From NCBI RefSeq assembly GCF_026151205.1, contig NC_087084.1, positions 12,861,453 through 12,925,452 of the forward strand: 64,000 nucleotides of DNA, in the 5' to 3' direction. Both the position numbers and the translations under genes were made by a program. The notes beneath the pieces are model-generated. The model searched no databases and was not told the origin of the DNA. It was given only the letters and a program-made list of their open reading frames with translations. Every line of letters begins with the position of its first letter. The stretch's first letter is position 1. Shown here piece by piece: positions 36,593 through 47,364 of this stretch. This DNA comes from Bolinopsis microptera. Lineage: Eukaryota; Ctenophora; Tentaculata; Lobata; Bolinopsidae.

Positions 36593-36722
36593 AGTTTGTT
36601 AATACTTTCAACATACTATATAACAAAAAATTTGAGGTAAGATTAAGTGCCTATGTGTCACTGGTTCTCTCGGAGACCAGACTTCACATCTTTTGGTAAG
36701 GCCTTCCCCACAAGGAGGGGCT
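36593..36722 (+). ncRNA. candidate SL RNA, copy 40 (reference description)
   Basis: Proposed role: donor of a short capped 5' exon to mRNAs by trans-splicing. Consensus, about 126 nt: a 43-nt exon opening AGTTTTAATACTTTC and ending ACAAATAATTTGAG, then donor GTAAGATTAAG, 83 nt to the end. By hand, stem-loop I pairs AAT-CTT-TCAA of the exon with TTGA-AAG-ATT across the donor, leaving GGT bulged. Stem-loop II is CTGG-TCTC, loop TCCG, GAGA-CCAG. A single-stranded CATCTTTTGG resembles an Sm-protein site. The terminal hairpin is AGCCTTCC-ACAA-GGAGGGCT, eight base pairs. This exon/donor/hairpin/Sm/hairpin order is the SL RNA layout, as in nematode SL1, whose exon also ends GTTTGAG before GT. I could not match it to U1, U2, U4, U5 or U6. 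The 5' end is placed by spacing to the TATA-like box. No mRNA evidence is available here. Confidence 0.75.
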
Positions 36723-36813
36723 TCTAATAAACGATGCAATATAAGATAAACAGAGATCCCGGTATTGTATTCCCGACAGCAGACGCCGACAGTCTTGTCC
36801 TCTTAGCATGGTT

Positions 36814-36825
36814 TTGTGATCACAA
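36814..36825. promoter_or_regulatory. Conserved 12-bp palindrome of the unit (representative)
   Basis: TTGTGATCACAA, perfect dyad, inside GCATGGTTTTGTGATCACAACC, about 90 bp after the SL hairpin. Recurs at the same place in most units despite noise. Function unknown; could bind a dimeric protein. Confidence 0.45.
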
Positions 36826-36962
36826 CCAAAAAGTAGCCTCAGCAATGTTGTTCCAATCAAAGTGCTAATTCGCCAGAAGGCCATAAAACTTATATTTGCA
36901 GGAACTGAGGGACATAAATAGAATTTATTAAATGTAGTAGGCCGTAATTTCGTAACTCTTTC

Positions 36963-37083
36963 GGATACGGCCATACTCGGTTGAAATACACCCATTTCGT
37001 TCGATCTGAGGAAGTAAGCAACTGGCAGGGACGGGTTAGTTCTTGGATGGGTGACCGCCTGGGACATTCCCGGTGCCGTATCC
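36963..37083 (+). rRNA. 5S rRNA, copy 40
   Basis: Helix I exact on both sides (GGATACGGCC, GCCGTATCC); box C GGATGGGTGACCGCCTGG exact. Confidence 0.88.
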
Positions 37084-37520
37084 TGTTTGCCGAATGATTT
37101 GTTAATTTCCTCATTTTTGTGAGAGGGTGACCCTTTTTTGGGTAATCGTAGACCCCATAAAAGGGCCCCCACCATTTCATCTGAGATGGCCGGCCAAGCC
37201 TGAGAGTAGAGGTTCGGAAACAGTGTCACAGAGACTGTGATGTAGTGTCGTGCAGCAAGACGAGCTGCATCTCCAAAACACGTCCGCGTGTACATTACAT
37301 CGCAGTTTAGAAGGTGGCTAGGGAGAGAAGGCCATTATGGGCAACATGAGTGTGTCAGGTGACCATTTGGCGTTTTTAAATCATGCTATCTTGTGAACCT
37401 CAACGTGTCTCATTACTTGGCCGCGCTCTTAGGAGGGTAGAAGGAAATATTCTACAGATTCCGAGCAAGGAAAGAGCTAGGTTGACATATAAGTAGGCCT
37501 GGGGGACCACTTCAATGGGC

Positions 37521-37673
37521 AGAAGAACTTTTAATACTTTCAACATCTACTGGAGAGTATAACAAAGATAATTTGATGTAAGATTAAGGCTTCAATGTGT
37601 AAACTGGGTTCTCTCCGCGAGACCAGTACGCTTTTCAACATTCTTTTGGTACGCCTTACACGAAGGAGTGGCT
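37521..37673 (+). ncRNA. candidate SL RNA, copy 41
   Basis: Donor TTTGAT|GTAAG; TATA-like CATATAAG upstream exact; small insertion at the exon start. Confidence 0.65.
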
Positions 37674-37909
37674 CTAAGAACGATGCAATAGTAACGATTA
37701 AACAGGCTCCCCGGGTAATTGATATCCGCGACAGCCAGCTCGAGTCATGTCTAGCTTAGCATGGTTTTGTGATCATCAACAAAAAGTAGCCGCCTATGTT
37801 GTTACATATTCAAAAGTGCTAATCGCCAGCCATAAAACTTAAAGATTTGGCAGGAAACTTGGGGAAATTAATTATTAAATGTGGTGGCCGTAATTTGACT
37901 ATAACTTTC

Positions 37910-38039
37910 GGATGTTACGGGCCATACTCGGTTGGAATTACACCCCATCTCGTTCGATCTGGGGAAGTTAAAAGCTAATGCAGGCCGGGTTATAGTACTT
38001 GGATGGGTGACCGCCTGGGAAGTCCCGAGTGCCGTATCC
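37910..38039 (+). rRNA. 5S rRNA, copy 41
   Basis: Opens GGATGTTACGGGCC; box C exact; closes GCCGTATCC. Confidence 0.85.
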
Positions 38040-38449
38040 TTTTGCAATGATTTGTTAATTTCCTCAGTTTTTTGAGAGGGTGATCCCTTTTTTGGGTAAG
38101 CGTGACCCCTGAAAGATTGGCCCCCCTTTAATCTGAATGGCCGGCCAAACCTGAGAAGAGGACGGAACAGTGTTCAAGAGCACTGATGATGTAGTGTGTG
38201 CTCAGCATCGAGCTGCATCTCCAAACACGTCCTATTACATCCCTTTAAGGTGGCTAATGGGAAAGCCATTATGGGCAACATGAGATGGGTCAGTTTGACC
38301 ACTTGGCGTTAATTGGGATCTTGTAGGAGACATCACGTGTCTCATTATTGCAGCTCTGGAGGGTAGCAAGGAAAGTAGGTCTACAGATCCGTGCAATGGA
38401 TAAGCGCTAGGGTTGACTGTTATAAGTAGGCCTGGACACTCAATGGGGC

Positions 38450-38588
38450 AGTTTTAATACTGTTCAGACACTACTATTTAACAAATAATTTGAAGGGGTA
38501 AGATTATAAGTTCCATTATGTGTAAACTGGTTCTCTCCGTGAAGACAAGACTTCACATGCTTTTGGTAAGCCTTTCACAAGGAGGGCT
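38450..38588 (+). ncRNA. candidate SL RNA, copy 42
   Basis: Donor TTTGAAGGG|GTAAG; terminal GGAGGGCT exact. Confidence 0.68.
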
Positions 38589-38815
38589 CTAATAAACGAT
38601 TTGCAATAATAAAGATAACAGAGCTCCCCTGGTATTGTATCCAGTGACAGCCAGCTCGAGTCATGTCCTCGTAGCATGGTTTTGTGATCACAACCAAAAG
38701 TAGCCAGCAATGTTGTTATCAAAAAAATCAAAGTGGAATCGCCAGCCATAAAACTAATTATTGCAGAATGAGGAATTCAATTATTAAATGTAGTGGCCGT
38801 AATTTCATAACGTTC

Positions 38816-38940
38816 GGATACGGCCGTTACTTCGGTGAAAAATACACCCTTCTGTTCGATATCTGGGAGTTAAGCAACGGCAGGCGGGTTAGTACTTGGA
38901 TGGAGCCTGTCGCCTGGGGAATTCCCTGGTGCCGTATTCC
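38816..38940 (+). rRNA. 5S rRNA, copy 42
   Basis: Opens GGATACGGCC; closes GCCGTATTCCTTTT. Confidence 0.85.
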
Positions 38941-39358
38941 TTTTGCAAATGATTTGGTTTAATTCCTCATTTTTGAGAGGGGTGGACCTTTTTTGGTGTA
39001 ACTGTAGCCCCCTAGAAGAATTGGCCCCCCATTTCATCGTGAATGGCGGCCAACCTGAGAAGACGGTCGGAACCAGTGTCTAAGAGCACTGTGATGTAGT
39101 GTGTGCAGCATCGAGCTGCATCTCCAAGACAACGTCCAATTACATCCCTTTTAATGTGGCTAATGGGAAAGCCATTTATGGGCGAACATGAGTTGGGTCA
39201 GTTGTGACCACTTTGCGTTAAATATGCTATCTTTGTGGATCTCACGTGTCCTCATTTTCTTTGCCGCTCTGGAGGGTAGCAAGGAAAATTCTACAGATCC
39301 GGAGCAAGGAAAGAGCTAGGTTGACTTATAGTAGGCCTGGGGACCAGACTCAATGGGC

Positions 39359-39495
39359 AGTTTTTTGAATACTTTGAACACTACTATATAACAAATAATT
39401 TGAGGTAAGGATAATTTCCAATGTGTGTAATGGTTCTCTCCGGAGACCAGGACTTCACGTTCTTGTTTGGGTAAGCCTGCCACAAGGACGGTGCT
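39359..39495 (+). ncRNA. candidate SL RNA, copy 43
   Basis: Donor TTTGAG|GTAAGG; stem-loop II TCTCTCCGGAGACCAG exact. Confidence 0.68.
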
Positions 39496-39721
39496 GTGTC
39501 TAATGTTAAACTGAGCAATAATAAAGATAAAACGAGCTCCCGGTATTGTATCCCCGACAGACAGTCCGAGTCATGTCCTCTAGCATGTTTTGTGATTCAC
39601 ACCAAAAAAGTAGACCAGCAAATGTTGTTACAATCAAAGTGCTAAGACGCCCGCCATAAAACTAATATTTGCAGGAATGAGGAAATTCATTTTAAATGTA
39701 GGTGGCCGTAATTTCTAACTT

Positions 39722-39857
39722 GGATCCGGCCATATCGGTTGAATTACACACCATCTCGTGTTTCGACTCTTGTGAAGTTAAGCATCTGCAGGCCGGGTTG
39801 TTCTTGGTATGGTCGTGACCGGCGCTTGGAATTGTCCCGCGCGCGGTGCCCGTATCC
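39722..39857 (+). rRNA. 5S rRNA, copy 43
   Basis: Opens GGATCCGGCC; middle inflated by G/C insertions; closes GCCCGTATCCTTTT. Confidence 0.8.
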
Positions 39858-40296
39858 TTTTGCAAATGATTTGTTAATTTCCCTCATTATTTGAGAGGGT
39901 GACCCTTTTTTGGGTAACGTGACCCCTAAAATGGCCCCCCATTTCATCTGAATGGCCGGCCCCCCTAAACCTGGAAGAGGTCGGTAACAGTGTCGAAGAG
40001 TGCACTGGTGAAGTTAGTGTGCCTGCAGCATCGCGTGCTGCATCTCTCGAAAACGTCAAATTTAGATTCCCGTAAAGGTGGCTAAATGGTGAAAGCCATT
40101 ATGGGCAACATGAGATGGTCAGGTGAATCCACTTTTTTGTTTGGCGTTAAATCGACTATCTGTGGGACCGCTCGACGTGTGATTGACTGTAGCCTGTCTT
40201 TCTGGGAGGAGTAGGAGAAAATATTCAGTGGCGGATTCGGCTAAGGAATAGATGCTAGGTGACATATAAAGTAGGCCTGGGAACGCGTCCATGGGC

Positions 40297-40442
40297 AGTT
40301 TTAATTACTTTCAACACTTGTATATAACAACTATTGAGGAGGTAATGAGTAGATGTATCGCAATGTGTTAAACGAGGGAGACTTCTCGGCGAGCAGATGT
40401 CAGCTTATTAGATAAGAGCCTTCCCGAAGGAGGATGGCGTCT
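40297..40442 (+). ncRNA. candidate SL RNA, copy 44
   Basis: Strongly noisy: donor TTGAGGAG|GTAATG, Sm region unreadable, terminal hairpin partly kept. Confidence 0.52.
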
Positions 40443-40703
40443 AATAAACGATGCGATAATGAAAGAAAACATGATAGTCGCGTCGGCGTATTTGTGATGG
40501 GTGTGGTGTGGGAAAGCTCAGAGCCAGCCCGAGTCATTGATAACTTAGCATGGTTGTGTGAGCAACAACCAAAAGAGTAGCAGCAATGTTGTTACAATCA
40601 ATCTAGTGCTAATCGCCAGCCATTTAAACTAATTATTTATTGTGAGGAACTGAGGATTAATTATTACAATGTAGTGTGGCCGTAATTTCTGTATCTTCCG
40701 GAA

Positions 40704-40836
40704 GGATACGGCCCTCTACTCGGTTGAATACACCCCTTCTCGTTCGATCTGGGAAGTTAAGCAAACTGACAGGCCGGGTTAGTACTTGGATGGTTATGTG
40801 ACCGACTCTGCGGGAATTCCCATGGTGCGTCGTATC
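40704..40836 (+). rRNA. 5S rRNA, copy 44
   Basis: Opens GGATACGGCC; box A GTTAAGCAAACTG; 3' strand noisy (GCGTCGTATC). Confidence 0.8.
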
Positions 40837-41251
40837 TCGTTGTGCAAATGATGTGTTGTTAATTGTTTTCGTCGTGTTGTTGAGAGGGTGGACCCTTTTT
40901 TTGGAGTAAACGTGACCCTACAAATGGGCCCCCATTTCATCTGACATGGCCGGCCAAACCTGAGATAGAGGTCGGAACGCAGTGTCAAGAGCACTGTGAT
41001 GTGTGTGTGCTGACATCGGCTGCTATGTCCAACACGTCCAATTACATCCCGTTTAAGGTGGCTCTATGGGGAATGCCATTATGGGCACATGGATGGTCAG
41101 TGTGACCAGATTTGGCGTTAAATCATGCTATCTTGTGACCTCACGGTTATCATTACGCTTGCCGCTCTGAGGGTAGCAAGGAAATATTCTACAGATCGAG
41201 CAAGGAAAGAGCTAGGTTGACATATAAGTAGGCCTGGACCCACTCATGGGC

Positions 41252-41378
41252 AGTTTTAATACTTTAACCTACATATAACAAAAATAATTTGAGGTAAGAT
41301 TACGTTCCAAGTGTGTAACTGGTTCTCTCCGAGACCAGACTTCACAATCTTTTGGTAAGCCTTACTCACAGGAGGGCT
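41252..41378 (+). ncRNA. candidate SL RNA, copy 45
   Basis: Donor TTTGAG|GTAAG exact; TATA-like CATATAAGTAGGCC 29 nt upstream exact. Confidence 0.74.
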
Positions 41379-41615
41379 CAAAATAAAACGATGCAATAAT
41401 CAAGATAACAGAGCTCCCGCGGTATAGATCCCCGTCAGCCAGCTCGAGTCCATGTCTTCTTAGCATGGTTTTGTGATCACAACCATAAAGGTAGCCAGCA
41501 ATGCTTGTTACAAAACTCACAAAGTGCTAATCGCGCCAGCCATAAAACTAATATTTGCAGGTACTGAGGAAGTTAATTTATTTTTACTTGTAGTGGCCGA
41601 TTTTCATAACGGTTC

Positions 41616-41756
41616 GGATACGGCACCACTATCGGGTTGGATTCACCCCATCTCGTTCGATCTGGGAAGTTAAGCAAAACTGCAGGCCGGGTTAGTGATC
41701 TTGTGATGGTTGTGAGGACATGACCTGGGAGTTCATCGGTGCACGTAAGAATCTCC
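41616..41756 (+). rRNA. 5S rRNA, copy 45
   Basis: 5' half good (GGATACGGCACC, CATCTCGTTCGATCTGGGAA), 3' half degraded (ATCTCCTTTT at the end). Confidence 0.72.
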
Positions 41757-42020
41757 TTTTTGGCAGAGGAGATGTTTAGTTTGAATTTCCTGTTGTTTGA
41801 GAGGGAAGTGACCCTCTTTTTTGGGGTAACGTGACCCTTGAATAATGGCCCCCCCCATTTCATAATTGAATGGCCGGCACAGAAACTCTGATGAGGGAGT
41901 AACGGAGAACTCAGTGATTTCCAAGTGCACTCTGTGATGTTAGTGTGTGCAGCATTCGGCTGCATCTCCAACACGTTCCAATTACATCCCTTTTAAGGTG
42001 GCTATTGGGAAAGCCATTAT

Positions 42021-42056
42021 GTAAATAAAAATAAATAAACCAAAAAATAAAACGGG
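42021..42056. other. A-rich low-complexity insert, probable read artefact
   Basis: TAAATAAAAATAAATAAACC and following A-rich bases sit between CCATTAT and GGGACAA of the spacer, in one unit only. Confidence 0.7.
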
Positions 42057-42235
42057 ACAAATGAGTGGTCTGGGAGACCACTTTTGGCGTTTAAATCATG
42101 CTTTTGTGACCTCACGTGTCTCTTACTTGCCGCTCGGAGGGTAGCAAGGAATATTCTACAGTCCGAGCAAGAGGAAAGGGTAGGTTGACGTTAATAAGTG
42201 GAAGCATGGGAGACGTCTACGTAAGCGCAATGGGC

Positions 42236-42369
42236 ATGTGTTAATACGTTTTTGCTAACACTACTTATAACAAATAATTTGATTTGGGTAAGAATAATAT
42301 CCAATGTGTAATGGTTCTTCCGGAGACCAGACTTCACATCTTTGGGAAGCTTCCACAGAAGGAGGGGCT
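42236..42369 (+). ncRNA. candidate SL RNA, copy 46
   Basis: Donor TTTGG|GTAAG; Sm region shortened (CATCTTTGGG). Confidence 0.6.
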
Positions 42370-42643
42370 CTCTAATAACGAAGGCCAATAATAAAGATAA
42401 ACAGAGCTCCGGTATTGTATCCCTTGACGCAGCGCGCTGCCTGGTCAGTGTTTCCTCTGTTAGCGTATGGTTTGTTGGTGTATCATGATTCCAGATAAGT
42501 AGAGCCATCGCAATGTTGTGTTTGACTATATCAATTAGTGTCGATATCGTCCAGCCATTGTAAATGCTTATTATTTTGCAGGAACCCTTGAGGAGATATT
42601 AATTATTTGAAATGTAGATGGGCCGTAATTCAATGCTTTGCGA

Positions 42644-42781
42644 GAGATACGGCATATGTAATTCGGTGTTGAATAGTACCCACCTATGTTCTCGATATGG
42701 GAGAAGTTAGTAAAGCAACTGCAGGCGGGTTGAGTATCGTGGAAGGGTGACCGCCTGGGAAATTCCCGGTTGCCGGAGACC
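42644..42781 (+). rRNA. 5S rRNA, copy 46 (badly read)
   Basis: Helix I noisy on both sides (AGAGATACGGC; GCCGGAGACC); box A and GGTGACCGCCTGGGAA recognisable. Confidence 0.65.
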
Positions 42782-43216
42782 TTGAGTGGCTCAAGATGAT
42801 TTGGAATTTCCGTCGTTTTTTTGAGGGTGACATTTTGATGGGTATCAGTCGTGTTGCCCGCTAAAATGGCCCCCCATTTCATTGAATGGCCGGCCAAAAC
42901 GAGAAGAGTCGAACAGTGTCCAAATAGAGCACTGTGATGTAGTGTGTGTCAGCATTCGAAGCTGCACTCCAGCGTCCAATTACATCCTTTTAGGTGGCTA
43001 ATGGGAAAGCCATTTATGGGCAACATGCGTATGGTCAGGTGACCACTTTGGCGTGTTGTAAATCATGCTATCTTGTTGACTTCACGTGTCTCAATTGTGC
43101 TTGCCGCTCTGGAGGTATTAGCAAGGGAAATATATCTAAGAATCCAGAGCAAGGAAAGTGCTTGGTTGAACTATATAGTAGTTAGGCTGGGACTCTGTGT
43201 TCAGTGTGTTGTGGCC

Positions 43217-43360
43217 GTTTAATTACGTTCTAATCTAGACGCTTACTATTGTAAAAAATAATTTTGAGGTAAGATTAAGTTTCGTCAAGTGTAAAATGGT
43301 TCTCTCCGGAGACCAAGACTTCACATCAATTGTTGTTGAAGCCTGATCCACGAGTGGGCT
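43217..43360 (+). ncRNA. candidate SL RNA, copy 47
   Basis: Exon noisy, donor TTTTGAG|GTAAG; stem-loop II exact; Sm region CATCAATTG. Confidence 0.58.
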
Positions 43361-43633
43361 ATCTAAATGAAACTGAGATGCAAGATGTAATATGAAGGAA
43401 TAATGTGCAGGTAGCTCGCGCGGTTATTGTATCCCGACAGCCTGCTCCGAGGCATGTCCTCTTAGCATGGTTTTGGGATCACAAGTCAATGAAAGTTAAG
43501 CCTAGCAATGTTGTTACTCATAATCTCTGAAGTGTCTAACTACCAGCCATAAAACTAAAGATTTGCATGGAATGAGAATATAAATTATTAAAAGAGTAGT
43601 CGGCTCTCGTAACTTTCATTAAATGCTTTTTGC

Positions 43634-43780
43634 GGAGTACAGAGCCAAGATACTCTCGGTGTGAATGAGACAATCCCATCTCGTTCGATTTGGAAGAGAA
43701 GCAACTGCCAGGCAATAGGTGTTAGTACTTAGGATGGAGTTGGATCAGCTACGGGGATTCACGAATGCGGATGATATACC
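43634..43780 (+). rRNA. 5S rRNA, copy 47 (badly read)
   Basis: Only CATCTCGTTCGATTTGG, GCAACTGC and GTTAGTACTTAGGATGG align well; ends uncertain. Confidence 0.55.
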
Positions 43781-44241
43781 TCTTTTGCAAATAGATGATT
43801 TGTATAAATTCCTCATTTAATTTGAAGGAGGGATGGACTGTTTGTTTTTGTGTGTAAAGCGAGACCCCTAAAATGGCCCCCCATTTTCTATGCTGAATGG
43901 CCGGCCAAAACCTGAAGAAGGTGGTCGGATACTGTGTGTCAAGAGCACTGTGATGTAGTGTGTGCAGCATCGAGCTGCATCTCTAACAGTGTTTGTCAAT
44001 GAGATATTCCCTTTTAAGGTGGCTAAATCGGGAAAGCCAGTATGGGCAACTTGAGTTGTGGCAGGGGTCCGCACTTGTGGCGAGTTAATCATTGCATATG
44101 TCGTTTGGGACCTCTTTTGTGTCTTGATTACTTGCTCGCTCTGGGGGTAGCTGAATGGATAGTGTATTTCTACAGTATTCGAGCAAGGAAAGAGCTAGGT
44201 TGACATTTAGATAAGTAGGCCTGGGAAATCACTCAATGGGC

Positions 44242-44402
44242 GGTTTTAATACTTTTCAACCACTACTATATAACAAATGATTTGAGCGTAACATTATAAG
44301 ATTAAGTTACGGATATGTTTGTTTGTTGAAAATTCTGGGTGTTCTCTCCGGCGACCAGACTTCATCATTCTTTGGTATGCCTGTTTCCACAAGGAGTGGG
44401 CC
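44242..44402 (+). ncRNA. candidate SL RNA, copy 48
   Basis: Donor TTTGAGC|GTAAC with a duplicated GTAACATTATAAGATTAAG stretch; hairpins recognisable. Confidence 0.58.
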
Positions 44403-44647
44403 TGTCTAATAAACGATGCAATATCTAAAGATAAACAGAGCTTGAGCGGTATGTGTGCTTATCCGCCGACGTGACCAGCTCGCGATGTCATGTCCTCTTA
44501 GCATGTTTTGTGTTCACAACCAAAAAGTAGCCAGCGCGCATATCGGTTGTGACAATCAAAGTTGCTAATCGCCGGCCTTAAAACGAATTATTTGCGGATT
44601 CTGGGAATTATATATTAAATGTAGTGGCCGTAATTTCATAACTTTTC

Positions 44648-44772
44648 GGATACGGCCATACTCGCTTCGTTGAAATACCCCCATCTCGTGCGTTCTGGGA
44701 AGTAAAGCATTCTGCAGGCCGGGTTAGTACTTGGTTTGGGTGACCGACTGGGAATTCCCGGTTGCGTAATCC
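44648..44772 (+). rRNA. 5S rRNA, copy 48
   Basis: Opens GGATACGGCC; closes GTTGCGTAATCC. Confidence 0.83.
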
Positions 44773-45170
44773 TTTTGCAAATGAGTTGTTAAATTTTTCA
44801 TTTTTTGAAGGGTGACCCTTGTTTGGGTAACGTTGGACCCCTTAAAAATGGCCCCCCCATCTATTCTCTGAATGGGCGGCCAAACCTGAGAAGAGGTGTT
44901 TCGGAACAGTTGTAAGAGCACTGTGATTGTAGTGTGAGCAGCATCGAGCTGCATCGCCAACACGTTCCAATTACCTCCCTTTTAAGGTGGTAATGGGAAA
45001 GCATTATGTTTTAGGAAGGCTAAGGCTAAAATGAGATGGTCAGGTGGTACCACGTTTGGCGTTAAATCATGCTATCTTGTGACCTCACGTGTCTCATTAC
45101 TTGCCGCTTGGAGGGTATAGTCAAAGGAATTATTCTGAGATCCGAGCAAGGTAAGAAGCCTAGCGAGGTT

Positions 45171-45196
45171 GTTTTTTTGTTTTTTTTTTTTTGTTT
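45171..45196. other. T-rich low-complexity insert upstream of SL copy 49
   Basis: T-run between GAGGTT and ACATATAAG, splitting the conserved promoter block of one unit only. Probable read artefact. Confidence 0.65.
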
Positions 45197-45232
45197 ACAT
45201 ATAAGTAGGGCCTGGGACACACTCAATGGGCA

Positions 45233-45366
45233 AGTTTTGTAATACTTTCAGAGCACTGTTTGATAACAAATAGATTTGAAAAAGGGTAAGATTAAGTTCC
45301 AATGTGTAACTGGTTCTTCCGGAGACCGATTCAACATCTTTTGGTAAGCTTCCCACAAGGAGGGCT
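45233..45366 (+). ncRNA. candidate SL RNA, copy 49
   Basis: Donor with A/G insertions (TTTGAAAAAGGGTAAG); Sm-like CATCTTTTGG exact. Confidence 0.62.
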
Positions 45367-45679
45367 CTCTTAGATTAACCGATTGCATAAGAAAACAGAT
45401 AGACTCAGAAAGCAGTGTTTTATTTTCGGTATTGTATCCCTCGACAAGCATCAGCTACCAAGTCAAGTGTGACCTCACTCTTGTAGCAAATGGTTTTGTG
45501 ATACAACTCCAAAGAGTAGCCAGCCAATGTGGACGTTAACAATCAAAGTGCGAAGTCGCATAGCATGAAAACTAAAGATTTGCATAGGAAAGTGCGGAAT
45601 TAATTATTAAATGTAGTGGGCCGTGAAGAATCGGTGTCTAATAACTTTCGGGAAGAATAAAATAGAAAAAGAAAGGAGA

Positions 45680-45813
45680 GGATCCATACTCGGTTGAATA
45701 CACCCCCATCTCGTTCGATCTAGGGAAGTTAGAGAGTGACTGGATATGGACCGGGTTCGTATTGATGGAGTGGACTATCCTGGGAATTACCCGAGAGAGA
45801 TGCTAGAGAATCC
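45680..45813 (+). rRNA. 5S rRNA, copy 49 (badly read)
   Basis: An A/G-rich insert of about 30 bp precedes it; opens GGATCCATACTCGG; 3' half degraded. Confidence 0.6.
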
Positions 45814-46307
45814 TATATTTGACCAAATGATTTGTTAATTGATCCTCTCATGATTATAGAGGAGAGAAGAAGGTGACATCGTTGTTTGGGAGAAACGAGT
45901 AATGAAGACCTACTAGTGAAATGGTACCCCTCCTGAGTCAGCTGAATGGCCAGCCAAACCTGAGAGATAGGAGGGTCGGGAACACGTTAGGCGCAAGAGC
46001 AATCTGTGATAGTAGGGTGTGATTTGGCAGCAATCGGCTGCATCTCCAACCCACGTCCAATTGATAGATCCTTTATTCTGGTGGCGTAATAGGAAGCCAT
46101 TATAGGGCATGTCAAGGATGATGGTCAGGTGACACTAGTTTGTGGCAGTTAAATCTGTGCTTATGTTTGTGGACCTTCACGTGTCTCAAGATTACTTGCC
46201 GCTTGTCTGGAGAGGTGGAAAGGAATATATTTACAGATCCGAGCAAGGAGAGAAAGAGCTGTGGTTGACATTTAGAGTAGGCCCTGGGACCACTTACTCA
46301 GATGGGC

Positions 46308-46456
46308 AGCTTTTTAATTACTTTCTCAACACTACAATATAAGAGCGAAATAGATCGAGGTAAGATTTGAAGGTTTCCAATGTGTGACTGGTTTCTCTCC
46401 GCGTGAGACCAGGCTGTGCACATCTTTTGGTAAGACCTTCACAGAAAGGAGGAGCT
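46308..46456 (+). ncRNA. candidate SL RNA, copy 50
   Basis: Donor ATCGAG|GTAAG; Sm-like CATCTTTTGG exact; hairpin noisy. Confidence 0.6.
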
Positions 46457-46705
46457 TCTAATAGAACTGAAGAATATGTAAATAGATAAGAATAAGGGAG
46501 TGTGTGCCGGGTATGGTTATGTCGCGTGACGAGTCAGCTCCGAGTGTCGATGTCCTTGTGTTGAGATGGTTTTGTGTGCTGACAACAAAAAGATAGCCAG
46601 CGATGTTGTTACAATCAAAGTGCTAATCGCCACAGCCATAAAACTAATATTTGCAGGAATGAAGGAATTAATTATTAAATGTAGTGGCCGTATTTATAAC
46701 ATTCG

Positions 46706-46823
46706 GGATACGCGCCATTACTCGTTGAATAAACCCCATTCTGTTCGATCTGGGAAGTTAGCAACTGCAGGCCGGGTAGTATTTGGATGGTGTGACGCCT
46801 GGGAATTCCCGGGGCCGTATTCC
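46706..46823 (+). rRNA. 5S rRNA, copy 50 (last)
   Basis: Opens GGATACGCGCC; closes GGCCGTATTCCTTTT. Last 5S before the array ends. Confidence 0.84.
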
Positions 46824-47229
46824 TTTTGCAAATGATTTGTAGAATTTCCCTTAGATTTTTTGAGGGTGAACTCCTTTTTTGGGTAACGTGACCCCTAAAA
46901 ATTGTGCCCCCCCATTGATCTGAATGGCCGGCCAAATCCTGGAAGAGGTCGGACAGTATCCCACAAGCTACTGTGATGTAGTTGTGTGCAGCATCGTGCT
47001 GCATCTCCACACAGTCCAATTACATCCCTTTTAAGGTGGCCTAATGGGGGAAAGCCATTATGGGCAACATGAGGATGGTACAGGTGACCACTTGGCGTTT
47101 ATTCTGCTATCTTGTGACCTCACGTGTCTCATTTACTTGCCGCTTGGAGGGGTAGCAGGAATTATTATACAGATCCGGCAAGAAAGAGCTAGGTTGAATA
47201 TAAGTAGGCCTGGGAACCACTCAATTGGC

Positions 47230-47364
47230 AGTTTTTATTACTTTCAACACTACTATATAACAAATAATTTGAGGTAAGATTAAGTGTCCAATGTGGAAAC
47301 TGCGTTTTCTCTCGGAGACTGACTTCACCATCTTTTGTGAGTATGCCTTCCACAGGGAGGGTCT
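47230..47364 (+). ncRNA. candidate SL RNA, copy 51 (last)
   Basis: Donor TTTGAG|GTAAG exact. The unit stops about 190 bp further on, before its 5S gene, so this SL copy has no downstream 5S. Confidence 0.7.
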
